In this document: positions 54,444 to 62,716 of the stretch, in pieces
Numbering within the stretch: position 1 is the stretch's first letter
Layout: every line of letters starts with the position of its first letter
NCBI GenBank assembly: GCA_964608265.1
Contig: CAZSNP010000018.1
Span: 9,554 to 73,553, forward strand
Reading direction: 5' to 3'
Source: JANWXR01 sp964608265
GTDB taxonomy: Bacteria > Chloroflexota > Anaerolineae > Anaerolineales > UBA6663
DNA length: 64,000 bases
Position numbers and translations under genes: made by a program
The notes under the pieces: generated by a model
What the model was told of the DNA's origin: nothing
The model's database searches: none
The model's input: only the letters and a program-made list of their open reading frames with translations

Positions 54444-54851
54444 TCACCGATAGGGGCGACTGCCGACCGCCCTCCGGATGCGCCGTCGCAAAGTGCACAG
54501 CTCCGCCAGTTGCGGGTCATTGAGGCGGATGGGTGAGGCGGAGCCGAAAGCCTTCCAGATCGGCTCGTCGCCCCGGAAGATCCCCCAGCGGGGCAACACC
54601 CGCTGCGCCAGATAGAGCATGATCGTGGCCCAGTCCTGAGAGAGTGGGCTGTGGAGCGAAGCGAGGTGGAGATAGGCCAGGGCCTCTTCTTCGCTGGCCA
54701 TCTCGCGCTCGCCCGTCGCGAGGAGATTGAGGCGCGCGCCGAGGATGACCAGCGACCAGTGCCCGGGCAGTGACCGCCCGCCGGCATGGGCGAGCGTGAC
54801 CGGGCCGCGCAGGTAACGTAGAGGTTCTGCCTTGAGCTTGAACGGTGTCAT
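54444..54851 (-). CDS. Hypothetical protein of the AAA-VWA cluster
   Basis: The 135-residue protein starts MTPFKLKAEPLRYLRGPVTL and contains EEEALAYLHLASLHSPLSQDW and a basic C-terminus (RRRIRRAVGSRPYR). Its ATG overlaps the stop of the upstream gene (ATGA), showing translational coupling. No family is recognised. A PRTRC-type plasmid cluster role is possible by context. Confidence 0.65.
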   Translation of the reverse strand: MTPFKLKAEPLRYLRGPVTLAHAGGRSLPGHWSLVILGARLNLLATGEREMASEEEALAYLHLASLHSPLSQDWATIMLYLAQRVLPRWGIFRGDEPIWKAFGSASPIRLNDPQLAELCTLRRRIRRAVGSRPYR

Positions 54852-55453
54852 GGTTGCCTGCTTTCCGGCACGTCGTCGATTGAGCCGATGCAGGCCCAGA
54901 CCTTGCCGTCCGGCCCGAGCTGGAACTCGACCGAGGTCTCGAATTGATACTCACAGCAGCCATCGAACTCGCCCGCCTCGACGAAGCCGCCAAAGAGCTT
55001 GGCCTCCGGCATGGGCGCGAACAGCTCGGCGAAGGAGCGGGCGCTGGCGGGGACGGAAACGTGCGTGAGGTGCAACAACAGTCCATCAGCGACGCGGTAG
55101 GCGCACGGTAGCGTTGAAGCTGCACCAGCCGGAGCAGGCGGACGTTCTGTCGCGAGCGCCGCCTCGACACAGGCTTGCAGTGCCGGCAACGAGTCAAACC
55201 ATTGCACGGTCCCGGTGTAGTCGTTGATCCAGACGATGGGCAGGCCGGCGTTGAGGTCCAGGCTGATTGCGGTTGCGACCTGATCGTCATAGCGGGCTAC
55301 GATGAGATAGGCGGTTGCCTGTACCGGATCAACGGTCAGCGACAGCGCGGACTGCTCCGAGTGATCGCACCAGTCGGCGATCACGCCGCCCCACGGGCCT
55401 TCGGCGTAATCGGCCAGCAGATAAAAGACGGGAGGGGAATTCCGTTTGGACAT
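54848..55453 (-). CDS. Hypothetical protein of the AAA-VWA cluster
   Basis: The 201-residue protein starts MSKRNSPPVFYLLADYAEGP and has acidic segments (GEFDGCCEYQFETSVEFQLG). GGAG precedes ATG 55453 at a good distance, favouring it over ATG 55465. It overlaps the next gene by 4 nt. No family is recognised. Confidence 0.65.
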   Translation of the reverse strand: MSKRNSPPVFYLLADYAEGPWGGVIADWCDHSEQSALSLTVDPVQATAYLIVARYDDQVATAISLDLNAGLPIVWINDYTGTVQWFDSLPALQACVEAALATERPPAPAGAASTLPCAYRVADGLLLHLTHVSVPASARSFAELFAPMPEAKLFGGFVEAGEFDGCCEYQFETSVEFQLGPDGKVWACIGSIDDVPESRQP

Positions 55454-55495
55454 CAGAGTCTCCATTGAGGCATGTGAAGAGTCGTGCGAACGCGG

Positions 55496-56485
55496 TTACA
55501 GAACGGAGCGGATCAAGCCAACGAGTGACCCGCCGTGTTGATGAAAATCAGTGAGGTCTTTGCCGTGTGGCCAGCGGAGGAGGGTTGAACCAGGGAGCGC
55601 GGCGTGCCAGCGCTGCGCGCCGCGCTGTCCGGCCTCGTCCTGATCGAAGAGCAGCCACACGCGCTTGCCTTCGAGAAGCGCCCGCCACTTTGACCGCGGC
55701 AGCGGGGATTGGCTGCCGGGTGTCACGACGCCGACACGGTGAAGATCGTCCGGCGCGTGTAGCTGCTGCCAAAGCAGCAGAGCATCGAACTCGCCCTCAC
55801 AGATGGCCACCACGCTAGCGTCCCGCAGCGTCTCGGCCAGATACAGGCCCGGCACGCTGCCGCGCACCTGGGTGTACTTGCGCGCGCCAGCAAGCCGGCG
55901 CACCTTCAAGTAGGCGAGGCCGTGTTCGGTGAAGCCGGGGATCGTGATGCCGCGCGGCACATACAACGCCTGAACCTCGTCATCCCAAATCTCGCGCCGG
56001 GCGCGCGGCACAAAGCCAATCTGCCAGCGGCGCAGCGTGTCCGGGGTCAGGCCGCGCGCCAGCAGCCAGCCCAGGGCCGGTTGTGACTCGGGCCGCCACA
56101 ACACCTCCGCTGCCTCACGGGCCAGCCTGGTCGCGCACTGCTGCCAGCGGGGTGACGGTCCGCCACACGGCTCGATGGCGCGGGCAGCAGGCCCAGGCGT
56201 TGGCCAGGCGCTGTGGATCAGAGTCTGGACGGCGTCACGGAACGAGGCGCCCGTGAGACTCCGGTGGAGCGAGATTGCATCGTCCCAACGGGGCGAGCAA
56301 GTGCGGCATAGCCAGCGGCCACGCACCGGCTGCACGCGAAAGCGATCGCGACCGCCGCACAACGGACACGGCCCGGCGTATTCACCCCCGCCGGTTGCGG
56401 CCACACGCACTAGCGACGAGTAGCGGCCGGCCAGGGAGACGAGATCCACCGCCCTGGCCTGCTCGATCAAAGAACGGGACAGCAT
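55496..56485 (-). CDS. CHC2 zinc-finger / Toprim DNA primase
   Basis: The 329-residue protein has an N-terminal CHC2 zinc finger (CPLCGGRDRF and CRTCSPRWD) and a Toprim domain (AICEGEFDALLLWQ and LLFDQDEAGQRG). It lacks the C-terminal helicase-binding domain of chromosomal DnaG, as in many plasmid and phage primases. It probably primes element replication. Confidence 0.92.
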   Translation of the reverse strand: MLSRSLIEQARAVDLVSLAGRYSSLVRVAATGGGEYAGPCPLCGGRDRFRVQPVRGRWLCRTCSPRWDDAISLHRSLTGASFRDAVQTLIHSAWPTPGPAARAIEPCGGPSPRWQQCATRLAREAAEVLWRPESQPALGWLLARGLTPDTLRRWQIGFVPRARREIWDDEVQALYVPRGITIPGFTEHGLAYLKVRRLAGARKYTQVRGSVPGLYLAETLRDASVVAICEGEFDALLLWQQLHAPDDLHRVGVVTPGSQSPLPRSKWRALLEGKRVWLLFDQDEAGQRGAQRWHAALPGSTLLRWPHGKDLTDFHQHGGSLVGLIRSVL

Positions 56486-56507
56486 AGGGCCTCCATCAAC
56501 GCAAACC

Positions 56508-56536
56508 GGGCAGCGATGAAAGACTCATCGCTGCCC
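56508..56536 (-). terminator. Hairpin between ssb and primase genes
   Basis: A perfect 12-bp stem GGGCAGCGATGA/TCATCGCTGCCC with a 5-nt loop, followed on the minus strand by CGGTTTGCG. The T tract is weak. Confidence 0.5.
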
Positions 56537-56569
56537 AGCCGCGTCACAAGAAGTGCGAGTCGTGTCTGG

Positions 56570-56980
56570 CTAGAACGGTTCGTCCGGTGGATCGTACTCG
56601 CCGTGAGCAGCCTCGGCGGTGGGGCCGTTCTCGAAAGGCACGAGTTCACTGATCAGCACGCTCAACTCAGAGCGCCGTTCGCCGGCCTGTGTTTCGTATT
56701 CGTCGTAAGCCAACCGGCCGCTGACTGTCACCAGTGATCCTTTCACCAGAGCGGCCAGCGCATTGACAAGTGTGTCATCGCCATCGCGGCCGAAGGCTTT
56801 GGCCGTCAACCACAGGTTGGGCCGATAGCCACGGCCGTCCCTGCCCTTGCCCATGGATAACGCGACGCGGGCTCGGGCCCACGGATTGCCGGCCGCGCTC
56901 GTCAGCTTCTCCGGCGGCGTGCCCACGCGGACGGTGAAGTGCACGCTGTTCAGAAAATGGGGTTTGCCATTCGTGGTCAT
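56570..56980 (-). CDS. ssb: Single-stranded DNA-binding protein
   Basis: The 136-residue protein has an OB fold (FLNSVHFTVRVGTPPEKL, WLTAKAFGRDGD, GSLVTVSGRLAYDEYE) and a short acidic tail ending PPDEPF, close to the SSB tail that binds partner proteins. It coats single strands during element replication and recombination. The nuclease gene lies 67 nt upstream. Confidence 0.85.
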   Translation of the reverse strand: MTTNGKPHFLNSVHFTVRVGTPPEKLTSAAGNPWARARVALSMGKGRDGRGYRPNLWLTAKAFGRDGDDTLVNALAALVKGSLVTVSGRLAYDEYETQAGERRSELSVLISELVPFENGPTAEAAHGEYDPPDEPF

Positions 56981-57025
56981 GAGATTCTCCTGTTTTCGTG
57001 GATTGGTTTTGTGGGACGGGTGACG

Positions 57026-57045
57026 GGCGATGCAAGCGCATCGCC
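57026..57045 (-). terminator. Hairpin between nuclease and ssb genes
   Basis: An 8-bp perfect stem GGCGATGC/GCATCGCC with an AAGC loop, directly after the nuclease stop on the minus strand. No T tract follows, so it may stabilise mRNA rather than terminate. Confidence 0.4.
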
Positions 57046-57047
57046 TA

Positions 57048-57908
57048 TCACTCCCTCAGTCGGTCACACGCTGCCCGCACCGGGCAGAAGTCGCATTCCC
57101 AGGCCTCGGCGGGATCGGTCAACACGTCGGGCATTGCATCTTGCTGATGCAGCGCCAGCCGCCTCTCGAGCAGCGTGCGGGCCTCATTGAGCGGCAACAG
57201 TGCGACGGGGAGTCGCAACTGCTGCTGCATATCCATGTACACCAACTCCGCGGTCTCGACCTCGATCCCGTTCTCCCACAGGATCAGGCGATACAGGCTG
57301 AGTTGCTGGACGTGGCGGGGATAGGGTTGCGGTGGGTCGCGCGTCTCGATGTCGCGCGCGGTATGCTGTTTGCCGGTGCAGTGCGGACACGGCATCCACT
57401 TGCGGCGCCAGGCGAAGGCGCTGGTGCGGATCACGCGGCCGCTCTCCGGGCAGGACCAGGTGCGTTGTGGCCCGGGCACGGCACGGGTGGTCTTGTAGTC
57501 CACCAGATGGCGGCGGGCGACAAGCACCAGATCGGGTTGGCCGGAGACTTCGGTCTCGCCGACCAGCAGGCTGAAGCGGCGCTCGGCGATGGCCTCCCCA
57601 TCCTGCCGCGCATACTCGGCGGCGATGCCGTGCATGAGTTGGCCGCGATACGCCCACCACAACTCAGAGGGCCGCAGCGTGTACGGCTCCGCCTGTTCCA
57701 GGCGGCGCTTCCGCGGGCAGCTCAGCAACGTTGTCACCGTCAGCCCGAACGACTCGGGCCGCAGGCCGGTCACGATGCCGCGCACGACGGGGGCGGTGGC
57801 GGGACAGCCGGGCAGGGCGCCGCGCCGGGCACAGGCCAGACAGTGATCGGTCGTGACGACGGCGGACTCCGGCGAGTCCGCTTCGCATTCGAAGCCAATC
57901 ATCGGCAT
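57048..57908 (-). CDS. PD-(D/E)XK nuclease, Cas4/RecB-like
   Basis: The 286-residue protein has CPRKRRLE, then GQPDLVLVARRHLVDYKTT, the Asp and DxK of the PD-(D/E)XK site, a HVQQLSLYRLIL helix and C-terminal Cys (WECDFCPVRAACD) able to bind an Fe-S cluster with the N-terminal Cys. Such nucleases process DNA ends for recombination. Next to Rad52-like and SSB genes it fits a RecE/Redalpha-like exonuclease role. No CRISPR genes are present. Confidence 0.85.
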   Translation of the reverse strand: MPMIGFECEADSPESAVVTTDHCLACARRGALPGCPATAPVVRGIVTGLRPESFGLTVTTLLSCPRKRRLEQAEPYTLRPSELWWAYRGQLMHGIAAEYARQDGEAIAERRFSLLVGETEVSGQPDLVLVARRHLVDYKTTRAVPGPQRTWSCPESGRVIRTSAFAWRRKWMPCPHCTGKQHTARDIETRDPPQPYPRHVQQLSLYRLILWENGIEVETAELVYMDMQQQLRLPVALLPLNEARTLLERRLALHQQDAMPDVLTDPAEAWECDFCPVRAACDRLRE

Positions 57909-57917
57909 GGCCGCCCC

Positions 57918-58682
57918 CTATGCCGGGACAGCGGCGCCGTCGGTCGCGGGCCGCAGTTCGGGGTGCGCGGCCAGGTACGTCGCGCACGCTTGCTTGGCCG
58001 CTTGCGCCTCGGCGGTGGTGGCCGCCATGCTCTCAGCGAACCAACACAGCACCTTGGGGGGCAGTTCCTTGACCGCCTTACCCTTATATTGCGTGCCGAT
58101 GGCGATCACATAGTCGCCGGCGTTCTTGTCACCTGTCTTCTTAATCGTCGGGGCGACGCCGTGGCCGTTCCGAGGCCGGGCGGGAGCAACACCCGTTTCG
58201 CCCGCAACCGATTTCGCCGGCGTCGCCGGCGGGCGCGCGACCGTCACGTGCGAACGGCGCCCGAGATAGACCGACTCCTGAAAGCCCAGATTGGAGACGG
58301 CGTTGCCGAGCGCATTGGTCAGCGCGCCCTTCATCGCGTACTGTGGGTTGCGGTTCTCGCTCGCGCCGGTGGCCGGCACTTCGCAGCGGCGCACCTCATC
58401 CCCGTCCTTCAGTGCAAACCACAGGACCAGGCGGCGGCAGACGGCCGTCACGCTCTTCTCGCTGAACGACACCTCCAGGTCGTGGACGGCGAAGTCATAG
58501 CCCCAGCCGACGCCGCACAGGCCGAAGACGCCGTTGAGCACATGGCGCATGTGGGCCGGATCGATGTCCGTAAGGTCGACCGCACCGGGGATTTTGCTGT
58601 AGGCGTCCGGGGGTAGTTCAGCGTCGAGTTGCTCGGCGACCTGGCTGAGTGTCAGGCCGGTCAAGGTGGTGAGGGTGTTCAT
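57918..58682 (-). CDS. Rad52/Rad22-like single-strand annealing protein
   Basis: The 254-residue protein has the Rad52 double-strand-binding core: VGWGYDF, VPATGASENRN, YAMKGALTNALGNAVSNLGF and ESVYLG, followed by a low-complexity linker. It anneals complementary strands and should act with the SSB and nuclease genes downstream as a recombination module. AAAGGA precedes the ATG. Confidence 0.88.
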   Translation of the reverse strand: MNTLTTLTGLTLSQVAEQLDAELPPDAYSKIPGAVDLTDIDPAHMRHVLNGVFGLCGVGWGYDFAVHDLEVSFSEKSVTAVCRRLVLWFALKDGDEVRRCEVPATGASENRNPQYAMKGALTNALGNAVSNLGFQESVYLGRRSHVTVARPPATPAKSVAGETGVAPARPRNGHGVAPTIKKTGDKNAGDYVIAIGTQYKGKAVKELPPKVLCWFAESMAATTAEAQAAKQACATYLAAHPELRPATDGAAVPA

Positions 58683-58709
58683 GGGACTGTCCTTTCATTG
58701 GGAAACAAA

Positions 58710-58732
58710 ACCGCCCCGACGAGCGGAGCGGT
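58710..58732 (-). terminator. Terminator upstream of rad52-like gene
   Basis: ACCGC/GCGGT with an inner CCG/CGG forms a hairpin, followed on the minus strand by TTTTGTTT. It separates the small acidic-protein gene from the rad52-like gene. A second perfect 9-bp hairpin GTCCGGCTG/CAGCCGGAC is at 58812-58841. The rest of 58683-58907 holds no gene. Confidence 0.6.
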
Positions 58733-58907
58733 GAGAGACTGAGGGAGAAAGTGGTTGAAACATCGGCGGAGGGGAGCGGCTGTCGTTATTCATCATGCCT
58801 CCAATAGCAACGTCCGGCTGGCGCGTCGCGCACAGCCGGACTCACGCGGGGGAGTGAAGGAGAAGATGTAGGGAGGAGATTGGCAGGCGGTCGTAGCGCC
58901 AAAGCGC

Positions 58908-59060
58908 TCACTCGTCTGCCTTTTCGTCTGCGGCGGTTGTCTCAGGCTCCGCCTCCGTCTCGGTCGTGCTCGGCGCCGGAGGGGCATTGTCCACCGGCAG
59001 CGATTCGATTTTGGCGATGAGGCGGCGGATGGTGTCGGCAGTGACTGGTGTGGGTGACAT
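58908..59060 (-). CDS. Small acidic protein
   Basis: The 50-residue ORF has a strong AAGGAG 7 nt before ATG 59060 and ends at TGA 58908-58910. The product has a helical start (TADTIRRLIAKIESLPVDN) and an acidic Thr/Glu-rich tail. It is too short and simple for family assignment, but the ribosome-binding site and the gene-by-gene hairpin pattern support expression. Confidence 0.55.
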   Translation of the reverse strand: MSPTPVTADTIRRLIAKIESLPVDNAPPAPSTTETEAEPETTAADEKADE

Positions 59061-59162
59061 GGCGGATCTCCTTGGCTTGGGTGGTCGGGTGAGCTGTGAT
59101 CACGATACGGGCGAGCGGCAGTCGCCAAAGCCTCGGCTCGGCCTCGGCGGCCCTGTCCCAAC

Positions 59163-59348
59163 TCAGCGGCTGCACGCGGCAAAGAGCGTCAGGGCTTTGG
59201 CCAGGTCGTAACCTTCTTGCGAGGTGCTGGCGGCAACGCGGGCGCGGCACGGTGTGCTTTGATCGCCGCAGGCAAGTTGCGCCACAGCGAGGGCGGCGAT
59301 GACGAGCCCAATGATCCAGCGGTGAGGGTGTGGGGTGGTGTGGGACAT
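59163..59348 (-). CDS. Small putative lipoprotein
   Basis: The 61-residue protein has a signal peptide (MSHTTPHPHRWIIGLVIAAL) with lipobox AQLAC and a short mature part. AGGAG lies 8 nt before ATG 59348. The mature part is about 35 residues, so it may be an entry-exclusion or cell-surface peptide of the element, but nothing shows this directly. Confidence 0.55.
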   Translation of the reverse strand: MSHTTPHPHRWIIGLVIAALAVAQLACGDQSTPCRARVAASTSQEGYDLAKALTLFAACSR

Positions 59349-59419
59349 GGTTTGGCTCCTAAGGGTGAACAAGTGGAAGGTGTGCGCGGCCGGGCCTAAC
59401 GGGGAAATCACGGTCGTGG

Positions 59420-59460
59420 GCAAACAAAACGAGCGCGGCTGGCTGACCAGTCGCGCTCGT
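59420..59460 (-). terminator. Strong minus-strand terminator
   Basis: ACGAGCGCG/CGCGCTCGT encloses CTGG/CCAG and a CTGA loop, and the minus strand continues TTTTGTTTG. It insulates the lipoprotein gene from upstream transcription. Confidence 0.7.
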
Positions 59461-59601
59461 ATCACTGGGTGCCATCGGCGCAGCGCCGGTTGGGAAAACG
59501 GTCGCAGCGTTTCAATGCACGGACAGCGGGGTATTCAATTGTTGAGGTTAGGCTTTAGCCGCAGGCGGTGAGTGGGGCCAGCGAACGATTGTTGAATGGT
59601 C

Positions 59602-59652
59602 TCAACCGTAGTGGCCATAGACGTTGTCACAGGGAATTCGATTGACCAACAT
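59602..59652 (-). CDS. Possible 16-residue peptide
   Basis: A 16-codon ORF (MLVNRIPCDNVYGHYG) has AAAGGAG 6 nt before its ATG and ends 140 nt before a terminator. The ribosome-binding sequence (AAAGGAGATCGCC) resembles that of the small acidic protein (AAGGAGATCCGCC). It may be a leader peptide or a chance ORF. Confidence 0.3.
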   Translation of the reverse strand: MLVNRIPCDNVYGHYG

Positions 59653-59975
59653 GGCGATCTCCTTTCAGAAAATGAAGCGCTCCCGCCAGCACTGAGGACA
59701 GTGTGGGCAGGAGCGTTTCATGGATTGCGGTGTGAAATGCCGAGGTGCGATTATTCAGGACGACAAACAGGCAGCCTGCGAGTCGCGTTCCGGAACGGTG
59801 CCGCGAGCTGGCCAGGAACTCAATGCACCTGGGGAGTCGTGCTGATTCTGAAGTAGGCGCCGACCTCAACCAGCCAGCGTTGGAAGTTCAGGGCCAACGC
59901 CGTCGCAAGTTGGCGGCCGTCGAGCAGCCACTGGCCTGAGTGACCGGGTCTGGCTCGGGGTTATGGGAATTGGGG

Positions 59976-60013
59976 CGTTGATGAGCTATCAACGTGGGCG
60001 ATGAGCTATCGCC
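59976..60013. repeat. Two tandem hairpins with covarying stems
   Basis: GTTGAT-GAGCT-ATCAAC (59977-59993) and GGCGAT-GAGCT-ATCGCC (59997-60013) share the same 5-nt loop. The stems differ by paired, compensating changes, which points to conserved structure (DNA or RNA) rather than sequence. Confidence 0.65.
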
Positions 60014-60179
60014 GAAGGGGAACAGAGAGAGATAGCGTGACTATAGGGGCCGAGCGCACCAGAGTCTATCCGTAAAATGACACTTGTTGCGGTCGAACGC
60101 CGCACGGGCTGTCCAAGCGATCAGTCCAAGGGTCAGCGGGGTCACTTCAAGGATAAACATCCGCAATCGGGACCCGAAC

Positions 60180-60194
60180 GTTCACCCGGTGAAA
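60180..60194. promoter_or_regulatory. parS-like site 1
   Basis: GTTCACCCGGTGAAA, one mismatch from the palindrome TTTCACC-C-GGTGAAA found twice more nearby. Likely ParB-binding site. Confidence 0.65.
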
Positions 60195-60250
60195 GATTCT
60201 CCGCGGCGAGCTGTGATCGCGAGCATTAGCGGCGACGCGCCGGGCGGCGA

Positions 60251-60265
60251 TTTCACCCGGTGAAA
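60251..60265. promoter_or_regulatory. parS-like site 2
   Basis: TTTCACCCGGTGAAA, a perfect 7+1+7 palindrome carrying the canonical parS half-sites TTTCAC and GTGAAA with three extra bases between them. Confidence 0.72.
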
Positions 60266-60297
60266 CGATTCACAGGGCCTGTCAATCTGTCTTCGCG

Positions 60298-60312
60298 TTT
60301 CACCCGGTGAAA
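60298..60312. promoter_or_regulatory. parS-like site 3
   Basis: A second perfect TTTCACCCGGTGAAA, 47 bp from site 2 and about 315 bp before parA. Confidence 0.72.
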
Positions 60313-60626
60313 ATCATCGGGCGCCCGACATTGGCACACCGAGGGCCGTACACGCTCCCGCCCACCCCGCGGAACGCCGTTTTGAAAAGTGACACCTTAA
60401 ATTCGGTACCATTGTTGTCAGGGCGGAGAACGCCGCGAATCGAGCGTGGTCAGCGGGCAAACTGAAGGTGAGTATCTTCTCTATCATGATTACAGTGAGT
60501 TGGCCTTGAGCAGACCGTGTCGGGCATCATACGAGCCGGCCCATCGCTGTTCGAGGCCGACCCGAGGCCTTCCATGAAGCGTGGACTGGTAGGCTGTGCC
60601 CGGGATCACGCTGGAGAAACGGCCCG

Positions 60627-61493
60627 ATGCGCATCATCAGTTTCCTCTCGCACAAGGGCGGCGTCGGCAAGAGCACGTGCTGCCTCAACCTGGCGGCCAG
60701 CCTGGGGGAACTGGGCCGGCGGGTGCTGCTCATTGACCTGGACAGCAACGCCTGCATCTCGCGCACTTTCGGACAGGTGGCCGCGCTTGAGAACTCGATC
60801 GCGGCGGCCCTGTTGGGCCTCATCCCACTCCCAAACCTGATCACCGCGACTCCGCTGAGGGGCGTGGTCCTGGTGGCCGGCTCCACCAGTTTGAGTGCGT
60901 TGGACAGTCTGCCGGTTGAAGATCCGGCCCGCTGCAACGAGCGGGGTGGGTGCAGCGACAGTGCCCTGGCGCTGGAACTCAGCGCCCTGCCCGAAGCGGC
61001 CTTTGACTATGTCCTGCTCGATTGCCCCGGCGGCCAACTGACGATGGAACGCCAGGCCCTGCTCGCCTGTGACGAAGTCATCATCCCCACCGGGCTGGCG
61101 ATCTATGACCTGTACGCCGCCTCGCCGACGCTGCAACTCATCGGCCTGGCCCGCCAGCTGCGCGAACACAAGCCGTGCTTTCTGGGCTTCCTGCCGGTGG
61201 GCGTGGCGAAACATGGCCTGCCGCGCCTCTTTCAGGGCGAACTCGATCAGTATCCCGCGCCGCAGTTCTCGGCCATTCGCCATTCGGCCCGCTTGAAATC
61301 AATCGCCGCGAGCGCGTCGATTGACGGCCGCGTGATCGTCACCGCTTACCCGGACAGCCCGGCGGCCGAATCCTTTCGTCAGGTCGCGCGTGAGATCGAG
61401 GCCGGTGGGCGCGCCGGGACTGCGCTCGGGCCTGGCCCCGCCCGGTGGCCAGCGATCAACGACGAAACCGGGAGCGAGGGCGACATCCCTTGA
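60627..61493 (+). CDS. parA: ParA-type partition ATPase
   Basis: The 288-residue protein has the deviant Walker A KGGVGKST near the N-terminus, LLIDLDSNA (Walker A') and VLLDCPGG (Walker B). ParA dimers bind DNA and pull ParB-parS complexes to segregate replicons. There is no N-terminal HTH, so it probably does not repress its own promoter alone (type Ib-like or chromosomal style). It overlaps parB by 4 nt. Confidence 0.93.
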   Translation: MRIISFLSHKGGVGKSTCCLNLAASLGELGRRVLLIDLDSNACISRTFGQVAALENSIAAALLGLIPLPNLITATPLRGVVLVAGSTSLSALDSLPVEDPARCNERGGCSDSALALELSALPEAAFDYVLLDCPGGQLTMERQALLACDEVIIPTGLAIYDLYAASPTLQLIGLARQLREHKPCFLGFLPVGVAKHGLPRLFQGELDQYPAPQFSAIRHSARLKSIAASASIDGRVIVTAYPDSPAAESFRQVAREIEAGGRAGTALGPGPARWPAINDETGSEGDIP

Positions 61494-62644
61494 GCACCAC
61501 CAGCGCCAGCCTCGACGCGCGTGTGCAGATGCCGGATGTGTTTGGCGCTCAGACGGCGATACGGGGGGACCGGTCCAGCACCGTGCTGCCGATCATCGGC
61601 GAGCGCTACGTGCAGGTGCGGCTGAAGGCCATCACTCACAGCAGCCCGATGCAAACCCGGGGGGCGTTTAGTCCGGCGCACGACGAAGACGATCAGGCGC
61701 TGGTGGAGAGCCTCCGGGCACGCGGCCAGATCGTCCCGGTGCTGCTGATTGAGATCCCCGAGTCCCTGCCGCCGCGCTATCAGCTGCTCGATGGGCATCG
61801 CCGGGTCGAGGCGCTGCGCCAGCTCGGGGCCGAGACCGTCAAGGCCGTCGTGCAACGCGCCGAGTCGCGCGAGGCCGATCTGGCCACGCTCACGGCGCAC
61901 GTGCGCAAAAATCTATCGCCCGTGGAGTGGGCCCAGGCGATCCAACGCCTGCGCCAGCGCCATCAGTTGCGCTATGACGACATACGCCAGTACACCGGCC
62001 TGTCCGTGTCGCATATGTCCGAGCTGGTTCGAATGCTGGATGCCGTGCCGGAAGTGCTGGCGCAGGTGAACGCGCAGGCGGTGTCCATCAAGGGCGCAGT
62101 CGAGTTGAGCACGCTGCCGCCGCCGCAGCAGGTTGAAGCCGTCGCGGCCATCACCCACCACGGGCTTAACCGCGCCGAGTCCCGCCAGCTGGCTCAGCGA
62201 ACGCGGGCCACCGGTGCGCCGCCCGCGGCCGTCGCCGAGTCCATTGCCGCTGAGCGCCCCGGGCCACAGGCCCGCCCAGGGTCTGCGGGCAGCGTGGCGA
62301 CGGCGGGATCGTTGCTCCGGGATGGGCCGCCGGATTTCCCGGCTGACCGGAGGCAAGCGATCATGCAGGCCGCCGGGGCGGGTGCCAGCGCCGAACTCCA
62401 CTGCCTGGCGGCCTGGCTGGGGCAGGGGATGGCAGAGCCGCTCGTGCCGGCCCAGGCCGTCGAACGGGCGCAAGAACTCGTGGCGACCGCTGAAGGGCGG
62501 ATGTTGCTGGGCTGGGTGCGAGCGACGTCTGCGGCCCGCGCATTTTACGCCGACGGGCGGATGGCGGAAGATGTGCGCAGCGCCCTGATCCACGCCGCCC
62601 GCCAGTTCGGCGAGTGGGTCGCGGCCTGTGGAGCTGTAACGTAA
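61490..62644 (+). CDS. parB: ParB-type partition protein
   Basis: The protein (about 384 residues) has a ParB/Sulfiredoxin-type NTPase domain (YQLLDGHRRVEALRQLGAE), a linker VRKNLSPVEWAQAIQRL and an HTH (LRYDDIRQYTGLSVSHMSELVRM, read as two parts), then a long C-terminal region. The usual arginine motif GERR is GHRR here. Start TTG 61490 overlaps the parA stop. ATG 61529 is an alternative. It should bind the three palindromes upstream of parA. Confidence 0.88.
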   Translation: MSTTSASLDARVQMPDVFGAQTAIRGDRSSTVLPIIGERYVQVRLKAITHSSPMQTRGAFSPAHDEDDQALVESLRARGQIVPVLLIEIPESLPPRYQLLDGHRRVEALRQLGAETVKAVVQRAESREADLATLTAHVRKNLSPVEWAQAIQRLRQRHQLRYDDIRQYTGLSVSHMSELVRMLDAVPEVLAQVNAQAVSIKGAVELSTLPPPQQVEAVAAITHHGLNRAESRQLAQRTRATGAPPAAVAESIAAERPGPQARPGSAGSVATAGSLLRDGPPDFPADRRQAIMQAAGAGASAELHCLAAWLGQGMAEPLVPAQAVERAQELVATAEGRMLLGWVRATSAARAFYADGRMAEDVRSALIHAARQFGEWVAACGAVT

Positions 62645-62716
62645 GCTGAACACACTGGACGGTAGGACGTTCGAAATGTGTTATAGTAGCCGCCTCGGTT
62701 GGGAGCCGAGGAGGCT

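Larger units (their letters stand above)
59653..60626. other. Noncoding control region (hairpins and parS-like sites)
   Basis: About 970 bp between the minus-strand replication block and parA have no convincing gene. The interval contains paired hairpins (59977-60013) and three parS-like palindromes (60180-60312). As the switch point between divergent gene blocks it may hold the partition centromere and perhaps an origin. No iterons or DnaA-box cluster are obvious to me. Confidence 0.5.

Noticed and set aside
57048..57908. CRISPR adaptation Cas4
   Set aside because: No cas1/cas2 or array is nearby. SSB and Rad52-like neighbours support a phage/plasmid-type recombination nuclease.
59653..60626. 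CRISPR array in the repeat-bearing control region
   Set aside because: The repeats are a few palindromes of unequal spacing without direct repeats and unique spacers of constant length. No cas genes occur. The Cas4-like nuclease fits the recombination module instead.
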